From assembly GCA_021803025.1 (NCBI GenBank), contig JAJZQV010000013.1, positions 1 through 48,671 on the forward strand: a stretch of DNA of 48,671 nucleotides, given 5' to 3'. Below the pieces are notes generated by a model. That model did no database searches, was not told the DNA's origin, and saw nothing but the letters and a program-made list of their open reading frames with translations. Of this stretch, positions 42,149 to 48,671 are shown one piece after another (position 1 is the stretch's first letter; each line of letters starts with the position of its first letter). Made by a program: the position numbers and the translations under genes. The DNA is from Actinomycetes bacterium. Its GTDB lineage: Bacteria; Actinomycetota; Actinomycetes; Propionibacteriales; Propionibacteriaceae.

Positions 42149-43647
42149 CGCAACCAGTCCTGGTTCCCCCCGAACACGCGAGGCGACAGGTAGATGCCCA
42201 GCTCTTCGAAGCGCTCCGCGAACCTGGGCCTGACGCCCGTGGCGACGGGACGACCGAGGAACTTCCCGTTGGCGTCGATCCCTGCCGAGTAGTCGAACAG
42301 GAAGATGTCCTGGAGGGTCACCGTCTGACCTTCCATGCCGTGGACCTCGGTGACCGCCACGACGCGGCGGGTCCCGTCGCGCAGCCTCTGGATCTGGACG
42401 ATGAGGTCGACCGCCGACGTGATCTGCTCGCGGATGGCGCGCAGCGGCAGGTCCATGCCGGCCATGAGGACCAGCGTCTCGAGTCGGGCGATGGCGTCAC
42501 GCGGGGCGTTGGCGTGGATGGTCGACAGCGAGCCGTCGTGGCCCGTGTTCATGGCCTGCAGCATGTCGAGGGCCTCGGCGCCTCGACACTCGCCGACGAC
42601 GATGCGGTCGGGGCGCATGCGCAGCGAGTTCTTCACGAGGTCGCGGATCGTGACCTCGCCTCGCCCTTCCACGTTGGCGGGCCTCGACTCCAGACGGACC
42701 AGGTGGTCCTGCTGGAGCTGGAGCTCGACGGCGTCCTCGATGGTGATGATCCGCTCGTTGCTCGGGATGAAGCTCGAGAGCACGTTGAGCAGCGTCGTCT
42801 TGCCGGTCCCCGTTCCGCCGGACACCAGGATGTTGAGGCGAGCCTGGACGCACGCGCGCAGCAGGTCGGCCATGTCGGGCGTCATCGTCCCGAAGCCGAT
42901 GAGGTCGTTGACCCCCAGCGCGTCCTTGCTGAACTTGCGGATGGTGAGCGTGGAGCCGTTGATGGCGAGGGGCGGGATGATGGCGTTGACGCGGGACCCG
43001 TCCATGAGACGTGCGTCCACCAGGGGCGATGCCTCGTCGATGCGACGACCGACCTTGCTGACGATGCGGTCGATGACCCGACGCAGGTGCGCCTCGTCGT
43101 CGAACCGCACCGGGCTGCGGGTGAGCTTGCCCTTCTGCTCGACGTAGACCGTGTCGTGGCCGTTCACCATGATCTCGGTGATGGTGATGTCGGCGAGCAG
43201 CGCCTCGAGGGGACCGAGACCGAGGACGTCGTCCTCGACCTCGCGGATGATGCGCCGGCGCTCCTCGGAGGTGAGCGGCGTCGCCGACTCCTCGATGATC
43301 CCGTTGAGCTCCTCGCGGACGAGACCGCTGATGACCTCCTCGTCCAGCGTGCCTTCGTTGAGGCGTGAGCCCATCCGCTCGAACAGCAGGATGGTGGCCT
43401 GCTCCTTGAGCTTGCCCACGGGGTCGAGAGCCTGTGGCGCGACCGGGCGCCCGCGCTGGTTCAGACCCGACGCGGGGGCAGGCCCCCCCGGCCCCGCAGG
43501 CAGCGGGGGGAACGCGCCCGCTTCGACGGCACGGGTGGCCAGTGACGCGGGGGCCGACCCGTCATCCGGGTAGGCCGCGGGAGAGAAGGCGTCTGGGGTA
43601 TCGCCCACGTCTGCCCGGCGGGCGCCGAGACGTTCTGACAGCTTCAT
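42145..43647 (-). CDS. tadA: Tad pilus assembly ATPase TadA/CpaF
   Basis: The hexameric secretion ATPase that powers Flp pilus assembly, 500 residues. The N-terminal ~100 residues are low-complexity. Then come EEVISGLVREELNGIIEE, the PAS-like NTD (ITEIMVNGHDTVYVEQKGKL), Walker A ILVSGGTGTGKTTLLNVL, the Asp box ITIEDAVELQLQQDH, Walker B DRIVVGECRGAEALDML and the His box MNTGHDGSLSTIHANAPRDAI. The start ATG 43647 overlaps the stop of the tadZ-like gene as ATGA. CpaF-type subgroup by overall pattern. Confidence 0.93.
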   Translation of the reverse strand: MKLSERLGARRADVGDTPDAFSPAAYPDDGSAPASLATRAVEAGAFPPLPAGPGGPAPASGLNQRGRPVAPQALDPVGKLKEQATILLFERMGSRLNEGTLDEEVISGLVREELNGIIEESATPLTSEERRRIIREVEDDVLGLGPLEALLADITITEIMVNGHDTVYVEQKGKLTRSPVRFDDEAHLRRVIDRIVSKVGRRIDEASPLVDARLMDGSRVNAIIPPLAINGSTLTIRKFSKDALGVNDLIGFGTMTPDMADLLRACVQARLNILVSGGTGTGKTTLLNVLSSFIPSNERIITIEDAVELQLQQDHLVRLESRPANVEGRGEVTIRDLVKNSLRMRPDRIVVGECRGAEALDMLQAMNTGHDGSLSTIHANAPRDAIARLETLVLMAGMDLPLRAIREQITSAVDLIVQIQRLRDGTRRVVAVTEVHGMEGQTVTLQDIFLFDYSAGIDANGKFLGRPVATGVRPRFAERFEELGIYLSPRVFGGNQDWLR

Positions 43648-44852
43648 GCCGACCTCTCGATCTTCACTCCGCGCCGTCCGGTGAACCCGCTGAGGGTCTC
43701 CGAGGTGCGGCCCGTGATGCGGTCGACGAGCAGGCTCAGCTGCTTGGTGATCGGGTCGCGGCCGTTCACCTGGAGCAGGGGGATACCTTGGTTCGTCGAC
43801 TGCGGAAGCAGGCGCGACTGGTTGAGGACGATGTCGACCTCCTCGCCGATGGTGGCTTGCACATCCTTGATCGTGAGCCCGCGGCTCGTCTCGAAGAAGT
43901 TGAGGACGACGTGGCGGGCCTCGGGAAGCATGTCGAGGTCGTCGAGGGTCTCGATCTCCTTGCGGAGACCCCGGACACCTGGCACGTCCAGCGTCGTCAC
44001 GAGGACCATCTCCTTGGCCTTGTCGAGCACGGCGAGCGTGTGCTCCGACAGCCCAGGTGCGGTGTCGACGACGACGTACTGGAACTCCTTCGCCAGCATG
44101 GTCAGCAGGTTGCCGATGTCCTTCGGGGTGACCGTGTCGGCCGCCACCGGCGACTCCGACCCGGGCACGACGTACAGGCCCGTCTCGTGACGCGTGAGCA
44201 GGGACTTGAGCGTGAGCATGTCGCGGGTCATCGCCCCCTGGATCGTGTCCGGGAGGGAGAACTCCGGCTCGAGGTTCAGCGCGCTCGCACAGTCGCCGAA
44301 GTGGATGTCAAGGTCCACGAGAACGACCTGCTGGGGGTAGCGCTTCGCGAGGCCCACGGCGACGTTGGTCGCGACGGTCGTCTTGCCGACGCCGCCCTTG
44401 GGGGAGGCGATGGCGACGACCCGTCCGGCCGGCTTGTCGACGACCGGGACCGGGCCAGCGGCAGCCGCGGGGGCAGTCCGCAGCGCCATGAAGTGGGCGG
44501 CGCGCTCCAGAGCCTTGCGGATCTCGGAGACGTCCCCGTCGACGGGGACCAGGTCCTTCACGCCGGCGCGCATCGCCGCCAGGGCCAGCGGCTCGACGTT
44601 CGTCGCGGCGAGGATGACGGCACATGGGTAGGACTGGTCGAGGTTGTGGGCGAGCTCAAGCGCGCCCTGTGCGTCGCTGTCCGCGTCGAGGACGATGATG
44701 TCGGGAGTCGGCGCCCCCCGGAGGCCCGCGAACAGCTCTGCGGCACTCGTGGGGAGGGGGTTCGGCGACAGCAGGAGGAACGCGCCCCCCGTGGCGTACC
44801 CGATCCGCTCGGTGAGCCCGGCGGACTGGCTGACGAGAACGACGCGGCTCAT
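43644..44852 (-). CDS. TadZ/CpaE-like MinD-family ATPase
   Basis: A pilus-localising ATPase of 402 residues. An N-terminal receiver-like domain (about 1-140: TPDIIVLDADSDAQGALELA, AILAATNVEPLALAAMRAGV) is followed by a MinD/ParA ATPase domain with deviant Walker A IASPKGGVGKTTVATNVAVGLA, VLVDLDIHFGDCASALNL and YVVVDTAPGLSEHTLAVLD. A P-loop-like Lys before GGVGKT is present, so it may bind ATP and the membrane. ATG 44852 overlaps the cpaB stop as ATGA. These proteins place Tad machines at cell poles in other bacteria (known); localisation here is inferred. Confidence 0.88.
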   Translation of the reverse strand: MSRVVLVSQSAGLTERIGYATGGAFLLLSPNPLPTSAAELFAGLRGAPTPDIIVLDADSDAQGALELAHNLDQSYPCAVILAATNVEPLALAAMRAGVKDLVPVDGDVSEIRKALERAAHFMALRTAPAAAAGPVPVVDKPAGRVVAIASPKGGVGKTTVATNVAVGLAKRYPQQVVLVDLDIHFGDCASALNLEPEFSLPDTIQGAMTRDMLTLKSLLTRHETGLYVVPGSESPVAADTVTPKDIGNLLTMLAKEFQYVVVDTAPGLSEHTLAVLDKAKEMVLVTTLDVPGVRGLRKEIETLDDLDMLPEARHVVLNFFETSRGLTIKDVQATIGEEVDIVLNQSRLLPQSTNQGIPLLQVNGRDPITKQLSLLVDRITGRTSETLSGFTGRRGVKIERSA

Positions 44853-45613
44853 CGCAGGACGACCTTGCCGTTCGTGTACTGCGAGGTGGAGTCGTCGGTC
44901 GAGGTGTTCTCCACGGCCAGGACCAGTGTGCCGGCGGACTGGGCCCACGCGAGCTTCTCGATGTCGGACGTGTGGAGTGCCACTGTCACGATGAGTGAGG
45001 CGGTGGACAACGGTGTCGTGCCGCCGCTCGTCGCGGCCGCCGGGGCGGTCCCGCCCTGGACCCGCGTGACGAGGACCTTGGACAGGATCTGCTTGGTGAG
45101 GAAGTCGCCGTCCATCGTGGCGGTGCCGATTCCCGGGACGTTGACGGGTGCCGTGTCCTTGATCTTGATGGTGAGGACGACACCGATGGTGTCGCCGGAC
45201 TGGACGACGCCGCCGCGGATCTGCTCGGGCTTGAGCAGCAGGCTCATCTGCTCCATGCCCTTCGGCACAGCCACGGTGTCCTGCGACGCGACCGCGGGGT
45301 CGACGAAGCGGCTGGACAGCAGTACCTCACCGGCCACGAGGTCGACGGAGGCGGCCTTGCTCTTGATCTGGTTGAGGTCGTACACCGCCTGGGCGGGCAC
45401 CGTCTTGGCGGGCACCTCGGCCAGCTGGACGCTCGACCCCAGGCTCTCTGCGAGAGTGCCCTTCGAGACGGGGTTGACGACGACGTAGACCTTCTTGGCC
45501 TGCACTCCGTTGAGCGCACGCGTGTCCGCGTTGCGCACGTACACGAAGATGCTCACGAATGCCACGAGGGCGAGTGCGGCCGCCACAAATGCAGCCACGA
45601 TGCGACGGTTCAT
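44849..45613 (-). CDS. cpaB: CpaB/RcpC-like pilus assembly protein
   Basis: A 254-residue exported or membrane-anchored protein. It starts with one span (IVAAFVAAALALVAFVSIFVYV) after MNRR, then an SAF-like domain: VYVVVNPVSKGTLAESLGS, SKAASVDLVAGEVLLSSRF. The RcpC-type C-terminal domain follows (GGVVQSGDTIGVVLTIKIKD). In diderms CpaB works with the outer-membrane secretin; a monoderm has none, so here it may act at the cell wall. It starts 169 nt after flp, past a terminator-like hairpin. Confidence 0.85.
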   Translation of the reverse strand: MNRRIVAAFVAAALALVAFVSIFVYVRNADTRALNGVQAKKVYVVVNPVSKGTLAESLGSSVQLAEVPAKTVPAQAVYDLNQIKSKAASVDLVAGEVLLSSRFVDPAVASQDTVAVPKGMEQMSLLLKPEQIRGGVVQSGDTIGVVLTIKIKDTAPVNVPGIGTATMDGDFLTKQILSKVLVTRVQGGTAPAAATSGGTTPLSTASLIVTVALHTSDIEKLAWAQSAGTLVLAVENTSTDDSTSQYTNGKVVLR

Positions 45614-45708
45614 GTTCGGGTGTCCTTCTCACGGGTGAACGACGTAGTGCGAACCGGCTGCCCACACGGCCCCTGGGGAGGGTCTGCGAAGGCGGGAACT
45701 ACGGGCTG

Positions 45709-45758
45709 GAAAAGCCCGACGCCGGCCGGCCGCTGCAGGGGCGACCAGCCGGCATCGG
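45709..45758 (-). terminator. Intrinsic terminator between flp and cpaB
   Basis: On the minus strand an 18-bp stem with three G-U pairs (arms 45741-45758 and 45716-45733, 7-nt loop) is followed at once by GGGCTTTTCC, a real T run. It stands 24 nt past the flp stop and probably makes pilin mRNA more abundant than that of the assembly genes. Confidence 0.8.
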
Positions 45759-45781
45759 CGTGCATCGTGGCCAGTCGGCCA

Positions 45782-45976
45782 CTACACCGCGGCAGCGACC
45801 GTGGCGAACAGGCTCGAAAGGTTGCCACCCAGGAGGGCCACGACAGCGATGATGACGGCCGCGATGAGCGCGACGAGCAGGCCGTACTCGACAGCGGTGG
45901 CGCCCTTGGATGCCTTGCCGAGGCGCTGCTGCGCGACGAAGGTGAGCGTGGTCAGGTATGCGGAAATGGCGTTCAT
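45782..45976 (-). CDS. flp: Flp-type IVb pilin
   Basis: The structural subunit of the Tad pilus, 64 residues. A 25-residue leader (MNAISAYLTTLTFVAQQRLGKASKG) is followed by ATAVEYGLLVALIAAVIIAV, the Flp signature with Glu at +5 and Tyr at +6 of the mature protein, so cleavage after Gly25 by the peptidase at 39.6-40.3 kb is expected. The mature pilin is only 39 residues, one hydrophobic helix and a short tail. GAAGGG seven nt before ATG 45976. It heads the operon and is followed by a terminator. It is the only pilin seen; no TadE/TadF pseudopilins are present. Confidence 0.93.
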   Translation of the reverse strand: MNAISAYLTTLTFVAQQRLGKASKGATAVEYGLLVALIAAVIIAVVALLGGNLSSLFATVAAAV

Positions 45977-46056
45977 GTGGGTCCCTTCTCGACAGTCACG
46001 GGGCAGATAGCCCAGCGATGTTCCCCCGGCTCCTTCCCCTCGGAAGGGCCATGTGA

Positions 46057-46086
46057 ACTATCACCCGGGGTGCGACGAACGGGCAA
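46057..46086 (-). promoter_or_regulatory. Candidate promoter of the tad operon
   Basis: On the minus strand TTGCCC and GATAGT are 18 nt apart, 80 nt before the flp start codon. The match to consensus is modest. A 6-bp hairpin (46032-46047) lies in the presumed leader. The rest of 45977-46191 shows nothing else. Confidence 0.35.
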
Positions 46087-46191
46087 CGAACGTGAGACTT
46101 CCGTCATAAAGGGCAAGGCGGTTCTCAGCGCCGGCGCGAGCCGACGAGGGGTCATGAACAGGAGAGAGGAACGTGACCGCCGCGAGCGGTC

Positions 46192-46917
46192 TCACATGCT
46201 CCCGGCGGAGCGTGAGAACGCGAGCACGTCGCGCAGGTGCCGTTCGGCCACGTCGGCCACCTCAGCCATGTCCGGCGGCTCGCCCAGCTCCACCGCGAGG
46301 GACGTGACACCGGCGTCGGAGATGCCGCACGGGATGATGCGGTCGAATGCGCCCAGGTCGGGCGAGACGTTGAGCGCGAAGCCGTGCTGGGTCGTCTTCC
46401 GGCTCACGCGGATCCCGATGGCCACGACCTTGCGTTCGGGACGGCCGTCCGTTGCCGGGAGCCAGACGCCGGAACGGCCCTGCACCCGGATGGCCGGCAA
46501 CCCGTACTCGGACACCGTGCGGATGAGGGCCTCCTCGAGGCGCCGCACGTAGTCGACGACGTAGATGCCGCTCGGCAACGTGACGATCGGGTAGCCGACC
46601 AGCTGACCGGGTCCGTGCCAGGTGATCTTGCCGCCCCGGTCCACGTCGACGACGGGTGTGCCGTCCTGGGGCCGTTCGGCGGGCTCGGTACGACGGCCGG
46701 CCGTGTAGACGCCGGCATGCTCCAGCAACAGGACCGTGCCCGGACGCCGCCCGTCCGCCACCTCGGCGTGGATGCGCCGCTGCTCGTCCCACGCCCACTG
46801 GTAGTCGATGAGCTGGGGAGGCTTCTCGTCGAAGCCCAGTCGTACGAACTCGAGGTCGCTGCCTCCCGCCGGTAGGACCGGCGAGAGCTCAGGCCCCGAG
46901 CTCGGCAGCGAAGTCAC
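46192..46917 (-). CDS. lipB: Lipoyl(octanoyl) transferase
   Basis: Moves octanoyl groups from acyl carrier protein to lipoyl domains, the first step of lipoate formation. The 241 residues contain [42 protein letters not shown] with catalytic Lys163 and [17 protein letters not shown] with catalytic Cys197. The start is GTG 46917, inside the end of sucB (29-nt overlap), with GGAGG three nt upstream. The first ~20 residues are non-conserved, so a later start cannot be excluded. It is coupled to sucB, its client. The companion lipA lies 6.6 kb downstream, beyond the tad genes. Confidence 0.94.
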   Translation of the reverse strand: MTSLPSSGPELSPVLPAGGSDLEFVRLGFDEKPPQLIDYQWAWDEQRRIHAEVADGRRPGTVLLLEHAGVYTAGRRTEPAERPQDGTPVVDVDRGGKITWHGPGQLVGYPIVTLPSGIYVVDYVRRLEEALIRTVSEYGLPAIRVQGRSGVWLPATDGRPERKVVAIGIRVSRKTTQHGFALNVSPDLGAFDRIIPCGISDAGVTSLAVELGEPPDMAEVADVAERHLRDVLAFSRSAGSM

Positions 46918-48658
46918 CGGCCTCCAGACGAGCCTTCACCGCGCTGAGGAAGCGCGCGGCGTCCGCGCCGTCCACGAGCCTGTGGTCGTACGATAGCGAC
47001 AGGTACATCATGTCGCGGACCGCGATGATCTCCCCCAGGTCGGGGTCGTCGATGACGACCGGCCGCTTCACCAGCGCACCGGTGCCGAGGATGGCGACCT
47101 GCGGCTGGTTGACGATCGGCGTGTCGAACAGCGTGCCCGCGGAACCGTAGTTCGTGATGGTGAACGTGCCGCCCGTGAGCTCGTCCGGAGTCACCTGGCT
47201 CGTACGGGTCCTGGCCGCGAGGTCGACGATCTTCTTCGCCAGGCCGGCCACGTTGAGGTCGCCCGCGTCCTTGATGACAGGTACGAGCAGGCCCTTGGGC
47301 GTGTCGACCGCGATGCCCACGTGCTCGGCGTTCGGGTAGGTGATCGTCCCCGCCTCGGTGTCGATCGTCGCGTTGACCTTCGGGAACTGCTTGAGCGCCT
47401 CGATGGCGGCCTTCGTGATGAAGGGGAGGTACGACAGCGACGCGCCCTCGCGCGCCTTGAAGTCGTCCTTGACGCGGGCGCGGAGCCTGGACACCGAGGT
47501 GAGGTCGACCTCGACGGTGGCGGTGAGCTGCGCGGACACGTGCAGGGACTCGACCATGCGGCGGGCGATCGTCGCGCGGAGCCTCGAGATCTTCTCCGTC
47601 GTCCCGCGCTGGCCCGACGCCGCAGCAGCAGCCGCCGGCGCCGGGGCGGCGGCAGCCTGGGGTGCCGGAGCCTGGGAGGCGGCCTGTGCCGCGGCCCTCT
47701 GCGCGTCGGCGGCGTCGATGACGTCCTGCTTGCGGATGCGGCCGCCGACGCCCGTGCCCGTCAGGGTGGAGAGGTCCACGCCGTGCTGTGCGGCGAGCTT
47801 GCGGACCAGGGGTGTCACGTACGAGTCGCCGGTCTCGGCGTCGCTCGCCCGTCGCGGTGCGACCTCGTTCGCCGCCTGGGGAGCGGCAGGCGCCTCGGCA
47901 GGCGCAGCCGGAGCCGGTGCGGGGGCTGCCGGAGCAGGAGCCGGCGTGACCGCGGGCTCGGGAGCAGGGCTGGGGGCGGGTGTCGGCGCGGGGGCTGCCG
48001 ACGCGGCGGCGGTGTCACCGACGACTGCCAGGACGGAGCCGACAGGGACGGTCTCGTCGACGCCCACACGGATCTCGAGGACCGTGCCGGACACGGGGGA
48101 GGGGACTTCCGTGTCGACCTTGTCGGTGGACACCTCGACGAGCGCCTCGTCGGTCTCGACCCGGTCGCCCACGTTCTTCAGCCAACGGGACACGGTGCCC
48201 TCGGAGACGCTTTCGCCGAGCGCCGGAAGGGTGACCTCGGTACCCGCGGAGGGTGCGGAGCCGGCCGCCGGAGCGGCAGGTGCCGCAGGAGCGGCCTCCG
48301 CGGCAGGGGCCTCGGGTCCCGGCGCGGGCTGGGCGACCTCAGCGGGCGCCTGCGACTGGGTTTCGGGTGCTGCGGCCGGGGCCGGCTGGGCCGGAGCGGG
48401 AGTGCCGGCGCTCGCCTCGCCGGGCTCGCTGATGACCGCGAGGACGGCGCCTACCGGCGCGGTCTCGTCGACCTCGACCTTGATCTCGAGCAGCACGCCC
48501 GCAGTGGGGGAGGGGATCTCGGTGTCGACCTTGTCGGTGGAGACCTCGAGCAAGGGCTCGTCGGCGGCGACGCTGTCGCCCACCTTCTTGAGCCACCGGG
48601 AGACCGTACCCTCCGAGACCGATTCGCCGAGAGCCGGGAGAGTGACGTTGGTCGACAT
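46889..48658 (-). CDS. sucB: 2-oxo acid dehydrogenase E2 (SucB-like dihydrolipoamide acyltransferase)
   Basis: The core acyltransferase of a 2-oxo acid dehydrogenase complex, 589 residues. Two nearly identical lipoyl domains (1-77 and ~139-215) each carry [18 protein letters not shown] and TDKVDTE, with lipoyl Lys43 and Lys180. Long Ala/Pro linkers join them to the E1/E3-binding domain (~279-315, [20 protein letters not shown]) and the catalytic domain, whose [15 protein letters not shown] holds His559 and Asp563. In actinobacteria such proteins are labelled SucB, though some also serve pyruvate dehydrogenase. The start ATG 48658 is near the right edge, so its promoter is outside the window. 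It overlaps lipB by 29 nt. Confidence 0.93.
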   Translation of the reverse strand: MSTNVTLPALGESVSEGTVSRWLKKVGDSVAADEPLLEVSTDKVDTEIPSPTAGVLLEIKVEVDETAPVGAVLAVISEPGEASAGTPAPAQPAPAAAPETQSQAPAEVAQPAPGPEAPAAEAAPAAPAAPAAGSAPSAGTEVTLPALGESVSEGTVSRWLKNVGDRVETDEALVEVSTDKVDTEVPSPVSGTVLEIRVGVDETVPVGSVLAVVGDTAAASAAPAPTPAPSPAPEPAVTPAPAPAAPAPAPAAPAEAPAAPQAANEVAPRRASDAETGDSYVTPLVRKLAAQHGVDLSTLTGTGVGGRIRKQDVIDAADAQRAAAQAASQAPAPQAAAAPAPAAAAAASGQRGTTEKISRLRATIARRMVESLHVSAQLTATVEVDLTSVSRLRARVKDDFKAREGASLSYLPFITKAAIEALKQFPKVNATIDTEAGTITYPNAEHVGIAVDTPKGLLVPVIKDAGDLNVAGLAKKIVDLAARTRTSQVTPDELTGGTFTITNYGSAGTLFDTPIVNQPQVAILGTGALVKRPVVIDDPDLGEIIAVRDMMYLSLSYDHRLVDGADAARFLSAVKARLEAGDFAAELGA

Positions 48659-48671
48659 GGTGGAGGATCTC

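Noticed and set aside
1-48671. tRNA genes, rRNA genes, riboswitches and insertion sequences
   Set aside because: I looked for tRNA T-arm and cloverleaf patterns, conserved riboswitch cores and transposase motifs in all gaps and saw none; short or divergent cases could be missed by eye.

Overview
The window is high-GC DNA (roughly 70 % G+C by eye) with the gene vocabulary of an actinobacterium: paired glutamine synthetases with the adenylyltransferase GlnE, DUF4191, RDD and bacterial SCP-like proteins, a DprE1/DprE2 pair, many GTG starts, and several genes with a TANNNT box six bases before the start codon and no Shine-Dalgarno. The neighbourhood sucB-lipB-lipA-DUF4191-RDD-glnA recalls Propionibacteriales and relatives, but I cannot name the species from sequence alone. 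There are no rRNA or tRNA genes, CRISPR arrays, transposases or phage genes.

Layout. (1) 1-7.7 kb: a divergent carbohydrate locus. A frameshifted 2-hydroxyacid dehydrogenase runs off the left edge; opposite it lie an ABC importer (lipoprotein and two permeases, no ATPase), a DUF624-like membrane protein, two sugar isomerase/epimerase TIM barrels and a double-VOC protein. (2) 7.8-16.2 kb: RNase P RNA, methionine aminopeptidase, two small conserved proteins, glnA2 divergent from glnE, then an MBL-fold hydrolase and an EamA transporter. (3) 16.2-19.2 kb: dprE1-dprE2, which make the arabinan donor, followed by an isoprenylcysteine methyltransferase-like membrane protein. (4) 19.2-25.8 kb: a conserved hypothetical gene; a tightly overlapping minus-strand operon of ThuA-like protein, Gfo/Idh/MocA oxidoreductase, MFS transporter and D-threonine aldolase-like enzyme; then a HAD phosphatase, a glutathione peroxidase and a DUF3618-like remnant.

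(5) 25.9-29.5 kb: an overlapping three-gene minus-strand operon of GT4 glycosyltransferase, (alpha/alpha)-barrel-like protein and GH130 mannoside phosphorylase/mannosidase. (6) 29.7-34.2 kb: glnA of the adenylylated type with a GlnR-like box, an RDD protein, a DeoR-type regulator coupled to 1-phosphofructokinase, an unusual 31-bp perfect palindrome built of a 19-nt repeat, and an internally deleted MBL-hydrolase gene. (7) 34.2-37.8 kb: a CPA1 Na+/H+ antiporter and an ABC-F ATPase. (8) 37.8-48.7 kb, all minus strand: sucB, lipB, a compact tad pilus locus (flp, cpaB, tadZ-like, tadA, tadB, tadC, prepilin peptidase), lipA and a DUF4191 protein.

How the genes work together: GlnE is expected to adenylylate the GlnA at 29.7-31.2 kb (Tyr405 visible) but not GlnA2. 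LipB and LipA lipoylate the two lipoyl domains of the SucB-like E2 encoded beside them. The tad genes form a minimal type IVb pilus machine inserted between lipB and lipA. The least described parts are the GT4/(alpha/alpha)/GH130 operon, the ThuA/Gfo/MFS/aldolase operon, the double-isomerase sugar locus and the 33.65 kb palindromic element.
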